The notes under the pieces: model-generated | The model's database searches: none | The model's input: the letters and a program-made list of their open reading frames with translations, nothing else | Told to the model about the DNA's origin: nothing | NCBI GenBank assembly: GCA_029706075.1 | Contig: JAINUG010000048.1 | Location: 3,342,501 to 3,406,500 of the forward strand | Direction: 5' to 3' | DNA length: 64,000 bases | Origin: Aldrovandia affinis | Taxonomy: Eukaryota > Chordata > Actinopteri > Notacanthiformes > Halosauridae | In this document: positions 49,001 through 60,799 of the stretch, piece by piece | Layout: every line of letters begins with the position of its first letter | Numbering within the stretch: the stretch's first letter is position 1 | Program-made: the position numbers and the translations under genes

Positions 49001-49085
49001 CTGCGCCAGAGTCCTGCGCTCACGCCAGCCATCCCCCCCGCTCACCCCCGCCCCTCACCACAAAAGCAGAGGGTGTGTTTTTTAA
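37030..49085 (+). CDS. kif20a: KIF20A, kinesin-6 family motor (912 aa, complete)
   Basis: Plus-end kinesin of the central spindle and midbody, required for cytokinesis. 18 coding exons, all GT-AG and in phase: 37030-37200, 37808-37936, 38521-38640, 39251-39389, 39938-40113, 40488-40599, 40712-40924, 41216-41327, 41424-41498, 41738-41881, 42372-42540, 43759-43908, 44140-44279, 44438-44540, 45734-45953, 47097-47188, 47394-47531, 48750-49085. The N terminus MALYFASSRGLLTDEKE then FESTAADFG aligns with mammalian KIF20A. Motor motifs: VRVYLRIRP (~83-91), P-loop GVTNSGKT (175-182), switch I NHTSSRSH (385-392), switch II DLAGSE (421-426), FRDSKLTR (~471-478). The residues ~240-300 form the kinesin-6 loop-6 insert. 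ALLRAIEVLKGEVQ onward (~571-800) is the coiled coil. The basic tail has KKLPFLRSILKG and ends in CVF. Mammalian KIF20A is about 890 residues. No broken frame or missing catalytic residue was seen. Confidence 0.96.
38641..38905 (+). repeat. ~29-bp minisatellite that repeats the exon 3 end and splice donor
   Basis: Eight to nine diverged copies of TCACCTTCACCCAGGTAACA plus CACTGATG follow exon 3 of KIF20A directly. The true junction (CACCTTCACCCAG/GTAACC at 38640/38641) is itself the first unit. Later units keep near-perfect donor sequences, for example CAACCAG/GTAACA near 38788 and TACCCAG/GTAACA near 38875. Confidence 0.85.
38985..39215 (+). mobile_element. LINE 3' tail fragment in KIF20A intron 3
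   Basis: Contains GATGGGCTGAACGGCCCGTT and CTCGTAATTATTTATTCTTA, the usual 3' end phrase of some fish CR1/L2-type LINEs, preceded by GGCTATTCATGTCCAGGCTA. No flanking duplication identified. Confidence 0.5.
42541..43758. other. large KIF20A intron 11, nothing recognised
   Basis: AT-rich intron DNA. A 97-codon frame (43249-43542) shows no family motif. Intron 12 (43909-44139) and the ~530 bp intron before 40488 are similarly plain. Confidence 0.6.
44548..44815. repeat. 22-bp minisatellite after KIF20A exon 14
   Basis: About eleven copies of ACCACAGAGATGTATGACAC plus CC start 8 bases beyond the donor at 44540/44541 (GAG/GTGAGC). The minus-strand open frames here (117 and 84 codons) simply translate the repeat. 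Confidence 0.95.
44942..45056. mobile_element. short Tc1/mariner-type MITE (115 bp)
   Basis: Inverted ends CAGTGCCCTCCGGAATTATT and, from the right, CAGTGCCCTCCACAATCATT, both continuing into GGCACCC. Flanked by TA at 44940-44941 and 45057-45058. No coding capacity. Confidence 0.9.
46180..46898. mobile_element. PIF/Harbinger-like element in KIF20A intron 15
   Basis: Flanked by TTA at 46177-46179 and 46899-46901. The inverted ends share GCGTTTTAACAGC: the left begins CACTGCGTTTTAACAGC, the right read inward begins CTGTGCGTTTTAACAGC. A 3-bp TTA duplication and an internal MADF-type frame are typical of Harbinger elements. The DDE transposase is absent, so it is non-autonomous. Confidence 0.8.
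46433..46633 (+). CDS. MADF/Myb-like DNA-binding protein fragment of the Harbinger element
   Basis: The 66-codon frame begins MDDDKLITAVCSIPILYNVY and continues with PYCRRVYKIMWTRTRDLL. The acidic start, the LxxAVxxxPxLYN helix and the C-terminal WxxxRD helix are MADF/Myb-SANT hallmarks, as in the second protein of PIF/Harbinger transposons. It is shorter than the ~90-residue domain and ends early, so it is likely a relic. Confidence 0.6.
   Translation: MDDDKLITAVCSIPILYNVYLQDYRNKTKRTTPGQLWQQLLVSPYCRRVYKIMWTRTRDLLRFQCK
47545..47990. repeat. 33-bp minisatellite after KIF20A exon 17
   Basis: About thirteen copies of CACTGACCTGCACACTCAAT plus CAAACTCACAGCA start within 15 bases of the donor at 47531/47532. 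Because 33 is a multiple of three, the minus strand stays open for 158 codons as an 11-residue repeat; this follows from the period and is not evidence of a gene. Confidence 0.95.
48000..48749. other. rest of KIF20A intron 17
   Basis: No feature recognised apart from a pyrimidine-rich tract leading to the acceptor at 48749. Some CT-rich low-complexity DNA. Confidence 0.6.
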
Positions 49086-51970
49086 CACTATCGTTCCTTG
49101 CTGCCCTCCCTTGCCCCTGTAGAACCTCAAGCCAATGACTCCAGACTAAATTGATTGCCTGCTTGCCTGTGCAAATGAGCATTTAGTAGCAGTCAGGAAG
49201 GACACATTACATCTACCCTCACAGTTCCAACTGGTCCTCCCACGGAGTCTGCGAGAACAAAGCTGAACGCTGTTGAGCTGAAGGATTGATTGTTAACATT
49301 AGTTTAAAGTGGCCTCCTGCCTGAGTGGCTCAGTTTGTAAAGGGCGCTTGTCACGAGCACAGTCTGAGCCATACATATTGCTAGTTCAAGCCTGGGCTAT
49401 GTCATTAATCAACTATGGCCAGGAGTTCACAGCAGTGTGCCAGTTGTGTCACCCTACCCACGCCTAATGTTAACACTGTTGGTGCCCGATGTGAATGGTT
49501 TCTGATTGCTTTCTGGGACTCTTGGTGAGTTGCCAGGATTCTAAATGCAGCATCACGGCAGGTGGATCCCATTATTTCGCCTTTGTTTCCATCTACCATG
49601 TTACATTGACCCTTCAGGTCCTGAGAACCGTCCCATTGTTGGAGTTGTTGGCTTTGCGTACTTCCTGTCTTCAAGGGGGGTTGACGGGGCCGGTACAAAC
49701 TCTGTAGCCCAACTTTTTGAGAGGGATGCTAAGCCTGCCTAAGGTACAGCAGCTATGCATGTTTTCGTATACGTTTTAAATGCGCGTTCAAATATTACTC
49801 TGCATTATGTTCATTATATCTGTTTATGTATACTATATGTATTTGCTGTTGTCCCTCTCGTTCACTGTTCTCCAGAAATTGTCTTGAAATGTGCAGATCC
49901 TCAGCAAACGCTGAGTCTTTTATCATGAGTTGTGCTTCTGAGCTGTGCTGCATGTCACTTTAGTGTTTGAAGTGGCAGCAATAGTTTTTTATGTTTAAAT
50001 CTGGGGATGTTCTCAATGTCATTTCTCTATACTTTATTTTTACTATACTGCATTCTATTTGTAGTGAAAAAGCCAAAGTGCTGTGTATACACTTCACAAA
50101 AACTGTGTTTTTTCTTTTTTTTAAACTGATTTTTTACACTTTATATAAAATCTGTACTTTTATGCACTGGTTTTGACATTTACACTAACTGAGGCCATAG
50201 TGGGACCAGTTGATTGTCCCATATGTAAAATGGTATGAAACGAGTCTACGGCAGCTAAGTTACTGTTTTAAGGTTCTTACGCTCCTTTTGGACATTGACA
50301 GGAGACTGAGTATACATACAGTGCTCACGCTGTGGTCTCCTCCACATGAAGGAAAGCCATTGTCTCAGGTCAGAAGAACCTGGTTGTTGCAGAATTGTGC
50401 AGGGCTGGCAGAACCTACGTATGTATTTTGTCACCTTGACCTGCCTGCTCAAAGTAAAGCCCAAGCCCAAAGAACAGATTGTTGACCTTACTGTATCTGT
50501 AAATGTGGTCTCTGCTTTGTGCTGTGTTGTCGTCCTTCATCATAGGTTTCTTTCAATGTAAGAATAGAGGGGCTGGGGATGAGATGAGTGCATTTTTGGG
50601 AGAACTTCAGTGGGGGTTTAATTTTGTCATTTGCATGATTTTTTTCAGCAGTATTCCTTTCAGAGTTAGACTATTTCTCTTTATCTTTTCTATAGCGTCT
50701 TTTAAGGGAAGTTAGCATCTGAAATTGGTTTCTGCTAAAATTCCAGCAAATTTTGGCCAGCATTGAATTGATCAGTTTACTGACCCACCACCAGAGAATT
50801 TTCAGGTTTGAATAGCCGCCTCCAATTGGAGTGTACTTCTCTCTAATCAGTGTCAACCTGGCAACTTTATGAGCCTGATGAGGGGGGATAGTTATTACTA
50901 CCACTACAATATGGCTGCCCCCATACATGGTACTGCTGCGTAATCCCTGGTGGTCGGAACTACAGAGGTGTTTTTTCCTTCAATGTTCTTCCTTCCTTCT
51001 AAATTAGAATACACATTCTTTCAATAATTATGTTCGACGCATGCCCAATTCTTTTTTTGTAAGCAAAATGGTAGAGTCCATTGGTGCAGTTTGATAATGT
51101 AATTAGCTTGTTCCTGTCATGCTGCTGGTTTGACTCTTTGCCAAAGGTTTTTTTTATTTTTATACATGTGTGGTCAGTGCCAAGAATCGTGAGCGCATTG
51201 AACATGCAGGATTTAATTGTAACAATGTCCTGAGAATTAAATCAAATACAGAATGTTATGAGAGGGGTTGTATGAACACCAAAAATTTAGCTGTCATGCC
51301 TTATCAGTGACTCACAGATTTGAACCAATCAGTGTTTTCTTTCCTATATAGAGCGAAGTCTTTTGATTCATTTATGCATGTTAGTACTTGACATCAACAT
51401 GGTAGCTCCACCCGTTATGGGGTTCATAAAGCCTCACTCTCCCATCACTAGCAAAGCTGATGACAATCCTTGGGCTGAAGTGCTGAATATTATGAAAGGA
51501 TCTGAATTCCTTGTGGTAATGACTTCTGTGATAATGCTCGTGTGTAATGAACGCTGATTGGTTAGTTATTTGTCCGCCATCTGACTGCAACTGTTTTAGA
51601 GATTGCAGTGCACTGTTGGATCTCCAGTGCTGAAGTTTTTTTTCCCCCATTGCGCTGCCCTGCCTCCCACTGACTGGAGCACACCAGGTGGAGGCGTAGT
51701 ATTACACATACTGTATAGAAATCTATGCATATTGATCTTTATGTTAAATGTACTTTTGTTACCGTTCATCAAGTAATATTTTGCCATGGCATTGTTGAGT
51801 TGGATACAGTGTTGGAGGCGAGAGTGAGTGAGAGAGAGAGAGAGAGAGGCATATTGATGCTGCCCTTTTACTGTATATGTCTTCTATCCTGTGTGACATT
51901 ATGTTAGTCTTCTTTTCCCTGTGCAATATGCATTTGAATATTTAATATCTATGTACTACTTTATAATAAA
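49086..51970 (+). other. KIF20A 3' flank / probable 3' UTR
   Basis: No further exon. A tRNA-derived SINE-like stretch lies near 49316-49500 (TGGCTCAGTTTG as A box, AGTTCAAGCC as B box). The first canonical AATAAA I find after the stop is at 51965-51970, and another is at 52307-52312. A 2.9 kb UTR is possible, but a variant polyadenylation signal nearer the stop is equally likely. Confidence 0.4.
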
Positions 51971-53990
51971 TACAATATTGACTGTTTCTTATGGCATTTT
52001 TTTTCACTACATACAGTTTGTGCTATATATAGAGGGTAATACATTTTAAGAGATGGAGTTTTTTTGTTTATATATTTTTTTTGTTGTTGTGGATATTTAT
52101 GTCTCTAGTTACTTATACACTGCCATCTTGCAGAGGTTAACAAGGCAATGTTTCAAACATGTATTTTAGTTATGCCTTGTGACATTCATACCAAAGTTTT
52201 AGTGAGGGATGGGCCAGTTCTAGCGCATGAATACCTTTTACCGCTCATAAAATGGGAATATATCCAAAGCCATTCCTTTTTGGTAACTCATGCCTTTCTG
52301 TATTAAAATAAATGATTATTACCACAACTCCTGCGCCTTTGAAATATAATCTTATCCTGACTGTGCACTGTATTTGGACACCATAATCCAACTCAGCTAA
52401 GAATGCCTTGCTTTCATTTGCAAATATGAGCCAAATAACCGTTAAGACTACAAGGTGAAATACATTCGTTGGTCAACGGTTGGAAATAATTAATGCAAGC
52501 AGGTAACCAATGCACTTTAAGAGTAGATATTTTTATGCAAGGAAAGTAAGAAATGAAGAAGGCCACGTAGGATGTCTTGTAAAACTTGTGGAGCCAAAAT
52601 TTTCTGGCATCACAATGGAATGTATATCTTTCCCAGGGTCAATGGTTTGTCCATCAGGCCAAAGTCATTGTCCTTAGTGTATTGTATTTGGCCCCCGAGT
52701 CACATTGTTAACCCTGATTTAAACAAAACTGGCTATTACCAGACCGGCATGCTAGAACTCATTTTCAGCAACAGATGGCAGTATTTGCCTGCCATTATAT
52801 AAATGCTGAAATCAGTAGTCAGCGAGCCACATGGCTGTCTGAGTTATGAAATGTCTCTGGTGTCCCGTTTAATCATTTTTAATACAATACCCAACCTTTG
52901 TGTACTTGCTGTATTTGTTTTAACTCAACGACCCTCAGGCCTGTCTATGTCCAACCCCATCCATAATCTTACAGATGGTTGTTTATTTAGATTTATTTTG
53001 TCTGGCTAAATGCACGAAAGCTCTGTAGATATGACTGTGTACCACTTCAAATCATGATTAGCAAATATTTTGTCAAACAATTGTATTGGGCTATGAGCTT
53101 AAAATGTCCCTGGCTGAGTTTGGCTCACTGTGCGCAGCCTGGTCTCCAGTTCTCCTGTGTGACCTCCTGTGTGACGCTCGCTGCGAACTCCAGTCTCCCC
53201 GCGGAGCCGTGGTGCAGATTGACAACAGCTGGGTCCAAGGCCGAGCGGGGACAGTGTTGGCTGACGAGGGAGTGAGAGCGAGAGATGGAGAACATGTGGA
53301 AACATAAAAAAAACAAGGACGGCAACTGTGGGCTTTTGAGCTGTTTACCCGTGAATACACTCCTTTGCATTGGGTACAGATACTCATCTGTCCTCAAACG
53401 CTGTAAAGAGTTCCTGGTAAATTTCGCCTCAGGCCTTTTTACTTGATAAATATGAATCTATTGGATGAATTTGGATGGAAAATTTCAACATTTTTCTGGC
53501 CTTTGGTATTTTATATATTGACAGCGATATAGAAATAATTCACAGCCCATCTTACTGGTATCATAAAAAAGCTTTACATTGCTAGCGTGTTGTGTCTTAT
53601 GTTGGATGTATACAGATAACAAGGATTTGATTTTGAATTAAAAGGGAGTGCTGTGTTGCCTGCAGATGCTGCATACCAGGCAAGATTTGTATTACTCATT
53701 CCCTAACATCAAGAGATGGAGAGTGAGAGACAGAAGGAGGAAATTGAATGAGGGAATGGGAGAAAAGAAAGGTATGATTTTTATTAGATGTCAGGGCTGT
53801 ACATGAATTTCTTGGCAAACCTGTGATCCCAGCCATGTGTAACCTCCGTTTTCCCCTACCCCCTCCTCTCCCTCCCCTGCCATTCTCATCCTCCAGCCCC
53901 TCCCCCCTTTTTACACACAGAAAATATCCAGTCATTACATCCTGAATATGAGTGAATGTATTTATGACATGTACATGATATATACATGTA
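51971..53990. other. intergenic DNA, no feature seen
   Basis: Plain AT-rich DNA with T runs (52060-52090). A frame at 53086-53307 and its overlapping frames lie in a GC-richer patch but show no motif or splice support. Confidence 0.6.
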
Positions 53991-54342
53991 ACTGCCTAAA
54001 TAAAGGAAACACTTGAGTAAATGAAGGGTTCTGGCAGCCCTGTTACGGTGTGGGTGCATTTTCCTGGCATGGTTTAGGTCCACTCAACCCCTAAGATGGC
54101 ATGGTAAATGCAAATAAATAGAAAGTGTGGTCTCTTCCTGGATGACAATGCCCCAATCCACAGGGGACAAGTGGTCACTATATGGTTTGATAAGCATGAA
54201 AACTATGTAAATCATATGTAATGGTCATGATGGAATATCTCATGGAAGAATGGTAGAGTTCAGACACCATGTTCTGGTAGCTCATGGTGGCCCAACACCC
54301 CATTAAGACACTTTATGTTAATGTTTCCTTTATTTGGGCAGT
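53991..54342 (+). mobile_element. Tc1-like non-autonomous element (352 bp)
   Basis: Inverted ends: ACTGCCTAAATAAAGGAAAC at the left, and GTTTCCTTTATTTGGGCAGT at the right. TA flanks at 53989-53990 and 54343-54344. Internal ATGACAATGCCCC, GGTCACTATATGGTTTGAT and GTGGCCCAACACCCC match the same family as the split copy at 23318-25858. Confidence 0.9.
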
Positions 54343-54539
54343 TACCTGTACTAGACAGTCAAAAAATGGTACAGCAGTGTGTATATGTGCGGTGTACTGA
54401 ACTTTTAAACCTCCTAAGGCTACATTTTCATATTAATGACAACAGGTAATTTTGCAGCAGTTAATCAAACACTGTTAATAATGGCCAAGCCTGCTCTGTC
54501 CTTCCAATGACCTCTAAACTGGATGCACCTGGATGTTAG

Positions 54540-57500
54540 ACACTGGACTGTGTTTCCCTCTACCTCTCTCTCTCCCCCTCTCACTTTCCTCTCTGCCTCC
54601 ATTCTCTCCCCCTCCTCTCGCTCAAATTCGAAAGCAGCTTTATTGGAATGACAAGGTTATTAAGTATTGCAGGAGAGTTTACAATGAGTGCAACTGAATG
54701 GTTCAGTGAACAGAATGAATGAAGCACAGTAAGACATTACAGGTTATAAACAGTGTGCCCCCCCTCCTCTCCCCCACTATCTCTGCCTCTCCTTTCTCCT
54801 TCACTCTCACTCCTCCTTCCTCTCTCCCAGTCTCTCCTTCTCTCTACTTTCATTCCTTCACTTCTGCACCTATCTCCTCTCCTTTCATCCGCTCTGTTTT
54901 CCTCTCCTCTCTCCCTCTCATTCCACCCTTCTCTACCCTCCTCTACATCCCTCTGACGGTTCTCTTTCTCCACCTCTGCTTTCTCACTCTTACTCCATCT
55001 TTTTTTGACTTCTCTCTCTCTCTCCCCCCCCCACCCTGTCTCTCTCTCTCTCTCTCTCTCATGCTCTCTCAGTACTGGCTGGTATACAGAATGATGTATT
55101 ACGGCAATCGGTTTATCAGCTGTTTCTGGTTACTGGGGGCCTCTGGTTTCTTTCCGGTCTGTCACCATGTCCCCTCATAAACAGACACACACACACACAC
55201 CAGTACTCACGCGCAGGCACACACACTCAATCCCTGCAGGTAGAGCGGTGAGTGGGAGCTGCTGAGGTAGACTCATTTATGACTGCTGTGCAATTAATAA
55301 GGACAACATGCCATTAATGCACTTCTCTCCCCCCCCTCTCGCTTGCCTACAGAACTGTTAACCGCAGGGCCCTAAGCTGTGTACACTCAGATAGTCTCCC
55401 CTACCTCGACCTCCCCTACCACTCCCTCACTCTCTCTCACACTCCACTTCCTTTTATACTCTGCATCAACTCTACCAGTCTACCGGCATTATCCATCTGT
55501 GTCTCCCTGTCTATGCCTTATACATCTGTGTCTCTCTGTCTTTGTCTTATCAATTTGTGTCTGTCTGTCTATCTATGTTGTATCTGTCTATGCGTCTGTC
55601 TTTCTGAATTGGTGCCTGTGTGTTTGTGCATATGTGAGAGTGTACAGCTTGAGTATATCTCGTTGCCAGATCTCCGTTGACGTCAGCCTCTGAATTCAGG
55701 ACAGCTAGCACTGTGGCCTTGTTAAGGCAGTTCCCACCTGAGTCCCTATACCAAAGAGACGCCCAGCACCAAGCCACCAACATGGGTAAAGCACATGTAC
55801 ATATGCACGCACATGTTCCTGTCACGTTCACAGACACACAGGCACACATATTACAGTCACATACATACACAGTTAAAGATATACACATATATGTACATCT
55901 TTATACACAAACATATACACATATAAACACACATATTAGTCACATAAATGTGCACACCCAGTCAATCAAACACAAATGCAGTCAAATATACTCACACAGT
56001 TATACCTAAAAGCATGCACGCATACGCACATACACGGTCACCAACAGTCATAAAAACAGACAAAAGAGGCATCTAACCATTTATATGTATATTCATGAGC
56101 ATGTAATACTCATAATCATAGCCTACATCCTAACACACTCTGTTTCATATTGACTTGTAAAAAAGTTATATATATTTATTCATAATTGAAACATTTTGAC
56201 CTGCATTTTCTGTTTTTTTGTTGCCACAATGACATTTTTAAATGAATATAACCAACAAAGCTTTATATCACCTTCTCCCCTCCCAGCGGAATTGTGTGAT
56301 GTAATGTCTCTGTGTCATATGCCTCTATCTCTTCACAACCCCCCTCCTCATCCCAAGGGACATTAACCAATTTCCCAAAGTGCTCCCTCCCCCCTCCCCT
56401 TACACACCCTCTCCCACACATTAGATATTCGCCCGAGTCATTAGCAACAGCCCGACACCTCACAGTGACACCTCGCCACAGCAAGCAATGCTCAACACAC
56501 CCTCTCGCCACAGTAGCACTCACCGCGTGCATGTATATGTTCATGTGAGTTTGTGTTGTGCGTGTTTGAAACAATATGCACGCATCGACAGATTAATAAA
56601 AAGAGAATCGAGACACCCACAAGAGTCGGGATTCACAGAAAGTCAAGAAGCAGATGGACACAGCAGGGTGGATACGAGAGGATGACAAAAGAAAAACTCG
56701 TTCCCAATTTGTCCGACAGAGACGACATCTTCATCTGTTGTCTTGGAGGGGGTGGGGGGAAGGGGGTAAATCCAACACCGCTTTGAGGACCGTAAGGGGA
56801 TGGCTGCCCGCCAGAGTCGCCTGCCAAATTTGAAAGAGAACAAGTCTGAATGGAGGGACATCCAGGTGTGTCGTTGCCCGAAACGTGCTTGTATTTCTGA
56901 GCTGACTATACTGTGTCCCCTACCTGGTCCATTTTCTGAGAAGCAGGACCTCTCCATTTATTTCTGTCTCAGTTTGGTTATTTCAGCCCATGGCAGGGGC
57001 CCTAAGAACCCTAAGAACAAGAACAGATGGGCAGAGAGATGAGGTACCTGCTTTCTTTTTGTCCCCCCCTCTCTCTCTGTCTCTCTCGGTACCTCTTTGC
57101 CTACTTTCTCTATCCATCTTTCTCTGTCTCTTCCTCTCACAGAGAGGATAAGCAAAAGGTCAGAAAGGCATTTCGAGGAAAATAGCTAAAGAGATAAAAG
57201 TGAGGTGGAGAGAGATAAAAACAAAAGATGTGCAGAGAGGGAGGAGGAGAGGGGTAAAGAGGTACAGATAGAAAGCATTTTAGGATGCACTGGAATATTG
57301 AAAGATGTACAAGGATCAAGAACAGGCAAAGATAAACAGAGAGAGGTAAAAAGATGGAGTGATACAGAAGGAAATTGAAAGTTGACCAGTGAGGTGTTGA
57401 AATAAACAAATGCTATACAAAAGTCTCAGTATTTAAGTCTAGGCTAAAGCGCACCTCCACAGTCAGGCTTACAATCAATTATAGTCTAGACACAGAGCTC
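54540..57500. other. low-complexity intergenic DNA
   Basis: CT-rich DNA (54550-55070, with a TC run near 55040), an AC run (55182-55201), AC/AT-rich DNA (55790-56030), and GA-rich DNA (57130-57360). Several longer frames, including 54719-55180 and 55677-56009, are products of this composition. No gene recognised. Confidence 0.7.
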
Positions 57501-57519
57501 GAGAGGCTTGTAGCTATAG

Positions 57520-58165
57520 AGTTTTGTGGGGCGGAAACCTCTCCTTACTGTCACCTCTCAACAGCTGTGACCCCACTTCTCTCAGGCGCGCTCTTGATGG
57601 GTGGGTCTATTTATTGCCTCCTACGACTACTTATATTGTATATCTCTGTCCTAGTAGTTATGCTGCCATAGTTAGCTCTTGTCAGGGTCACCCGTTGCCC
57701 ACCCCAATATATAATCCGTCCCTACTGACATGCATTGCTTTTCCCTAATTGCCCATATTTTTTTCTGTCTCCCTCTCACACCAATGGGGCTCCTGCCTAC
57801 TCCATTTTCAGAATCTGCCAAAAACCCACCGGGCACCCGTGCCAGCCTTCCGTCCTAACCCATGACCACCACCTCCAGCTGTTTTGCACAATTGTTTTGC
57901 ATATGGACTCATTGACTGCTGTTGGTCTTTACAAACACAGACCCTGAGCCGGTCAGAGGAGGATGGGCTCCCCTCTTGAGTCTGGTTCCTCCTAAGGTTT
58001 ATTTCCATTTGTTCCACCTAGGGAGTTTCTTCTTGCCACTGTTGCCCCAGGCTTGCCTTTGTGGGGGGTTCAGGATGGGGTCTGCTGTAATGTGTATTGT
58101 AACAAATATTTTGTCAAATGCGCTATACAAATACATTTTTATTGATTAATTGATTCATTGATTCA
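57520..58165 (+). mobile_element. LINE-type 3' region with ATTG tail
   Basis: Carries GATGGGCTCCCCTCTTGAGT, GTCTGGTTCCTCCTAAGGTT, GGGAGTTTCTTCTTGCCACT and ends in GCGCTATACAAATACATTTT then ATTGATT repeats. This is a very common fish LINE/SINE 3' module; a similar GCGCTATACAA tail lies near 30550. Family not assigned. Confidence 0.65.
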
Positions 58166-59470
58166 TTGACATGAAAGGGAGAACAGTTACAATCGAGAGA
58201 GATAAAGAGAGGGAAAACAGATAATGTACAAAGAGAGGTAAAGAGAAAGATAAACAGGTCAAATTGAGCTGAGAAATGGGTAGAGAGAAAACAGGTTCAG
58301 ATGTAATGAGAAAGAGAGAGAACAGGTAAAGATGTACTGAGAAAGAGAGAGAGAACATGTAAAGATTACAGAGAAAGAGAGAGAGAACAGGTAAAGATGT
58401 ACAGAGAGAGAGAGATGGCAGCTCATCTGTTGCAGTTCCCTGCACTTGAACAGCTGCAGGCTGTGAAAAGCTCCTGATCACTCCATGCACTCCCACTCTG
58501 CATCCCAAATCCTGAAGCCTGATTCTGAATAAGGCCATTCCTCCTGCCTCTGTAACATGCAGTATGGAGAGGTCAAGAATATTCAGTCTGAGGAAAATAC
58601 TATCAGACAAGGTCAAATGCATTCTCTTCAACAGGGTCAACATGTTTATGTGTGTGTATGTGTGTGCTTATGTGCCTGTGTATATATATGTGTATGTGTG
58701 TGTATAAGTTTATGTCTATGCCTGTGCGTTTGTGTGTCCATGTGCCTGCAGTATGTGTGTGTTTATGTGCCTGTATGTGTGTGCCTGCATCGGTGTGTGT
58801 GTGTGAGCCAACGTCGGTGCCTGTGAGATTGTTTGTCTGTGTGCATGTATTTGTACGCATATGTGTGTGTGGTTGTGGTCTGACCCTGCGGTCATTCAGA
58901 TGAGTGTGTGTCCTGTCTATCACTCAGAATCATCCCTGGGGACACTGGGAGCTGTGGTTCAGGGGGAGCATCTCTGTAAAACCATGTTTCCCAACAGATG
59001 TCACCCATCAAGTGCACTGAAGAGCCCAGGGGCAGAAGGGACTGGGGTATGGGAGGGGAGTGGTTGGAGGGGGGCTGTTAGTGAGTAAAGTGGCATCAAC
59101 CTTGAACGTCTACTCCTTGCCCTACTGCTACCCAGATCCCCTTTCTCTCTCATAAGCCCCAATGAAATGTTGCATCTGGCTCTGGGAATGCAATGGCTGA
59201 GAGGGAGGGAGGGGGAGAAAGTGATTTAAAGGTCATTTATCTTAGAAAGTAAGCATTGTTTTTGGCTTTTCATTTTTTTAAATGGTTAGGGCCATTGTTG
59301 GCTGAATCAGTGATGGTAATGTATGTGTCTGTTCCTGTTTTTGCAACAACAAAAACAACTTTGTGTATGTGGTTGTGCATGCCATTTGCCTGTGTGACTG
59401 TGTGTGTATGTGGATATTAGTGTCTGTGTGTGACTGAACGTGTCTGTCTGTGTGTGCGTATGTGTATGTG
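58166..59470. repeat. GA-rich and TG-rich simple sequence
   Basis: 58190-58410 is GA-rich with a repeated AACAGGTAAAGATGTAC phrase (three to four loose copies). 58640-58880 and 59390-59470 are TG-rich. Frames here translate the repeats. Confidence 0.8.
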
Positions 59471-59479
59471 CATGGGTAG

Positions 59480-60010
59480 CACTTTATTTTACAGATCAGA
59501 AAGTGGGTAATAACATGGTAGAAACATGGTAACAATGAGTAATTTCCAGTAACTAAGTAACTAGAAAGGTAGTGTCCTTGTTATTACTTGGTTAGGTGAA
59601 CTGTAGTTGCTGTGTAATTACTTCAAATAACTGTCTAATTTGCACATTTTTACCATGCGACTTGTCTTATCCACTAGACTAGGTCATTTTTGTGTTATTA
59701 CCATGTAAGATGCACTTGATGCTACCCTATTCACTCACGCAATGCGGATAAGAATATGGTTTGTTACCCAGTGACAGAGACAATAATTAAGTGGTATCAG
59801 GGCTGGAATATGTAATATTACCCGTCATCATTTTGTTCTTGCATTGTTACCCATCTAAACAATATGAGCAAGAATGTGGGTTGTTACCCAGTAACAGAAA
59901 AAGTAGTTGCATTGAAATTAAGAGGTAGAGCTGAAAACGAAATATTACCTGTTCCCATTTTGTTCTTGTGTTGCAGTACACACAAACAATACATGTGGTC
60001 AAATGCAAAG
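59480..60010 (+). mobile_element. repeat with internal TGTTACCCAGT motifs
   Basis: Begins AGCACTTTATTTTACAGATC, a common fish repeat end. Contains two related segments (about 59755-59870 and 59877-60000) sharing GTTGTTACCCAGT and ATTTTGTTCTTG. The sequence ATCAGGGCTGGAA and TTTTGTTCTTGCATTGTTAC recurs inverted at 63895-64000. Confidence 0.6.
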
Positions 60011-60089
60011 TTAATAGTTCCATGAGCACAGAGACAACATTAACCTTTTGGTAATTGTAAACTTCTTAGTGGTATTCTACATAATGTAT

Positions 60090-60300
60090 TAAAAAATGGT
60101 TTTCCTTATTTATTTATTTGACAGGGACAGTGCACAGCTTCTTAGCTGTACCAGAGTTAATCAAGCTCATTTACATCTGTAATCCCTGGGCAGGAAACAG
60201 AGAAAAACATCTCTGTTAAGAAAATTAACACTGTAGTATAATGGCACAATTACAAGAAAATACATATGATACATTCAATATTCAATATTCAACAACAGCA
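60090..60300. mobile_element. repeat fragment with TTTATTTGACAGGGACAGTG
   Basis: Holds ATTTGACAGGGACAGTGCAC and CTGTAATCCCTGGGCAGGAA, phrases seen together in a widespread fish repeat. No coding potential; ends not defined. Confidence 0.45.
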
Positions 60301-60799
60301 TTTCACAATGTATGTTCTGAAATTGTCCATGATGTAAGCGTCCAGATTGTCCGGAGAAAGATGAGGTCGAGACATGTTCACGGTAAGAATGTTTAATGCC
60401 CTTTAGGTTGTACAGATAGCGATGTCCACTCTAATAACTTCTTCCTGAAACTTTCTTCTTTCCCAGGTGAACTCCTAACTCCCCGGAACTCCCGGAACTC
60501 CCGGGAATGCCTCCACCCCCCTTCCTGTAAGCCTTAAACTTCTTCACTAGAACAAATAGGTCTCTGGGGATGGCTAACACACTACATTGCTCCCCCTTAT
60601 AATGCATTCCTTCCCAAATGTGTCTCAGTGTTCTTCCTGTTTTTTTTATTAACAAATGGCTCTGGCACATTAAGCAATGGGAACACTGCTGCTGGAGCTC
60701 TTCTGGGCGGCATTTACTGTTAGAGTCCTCAAACACTACAGAACAGCACTGGCACTGCCTGGTTGGCTGGTGGCACCTCCTCAACCTTCATACTGCCCC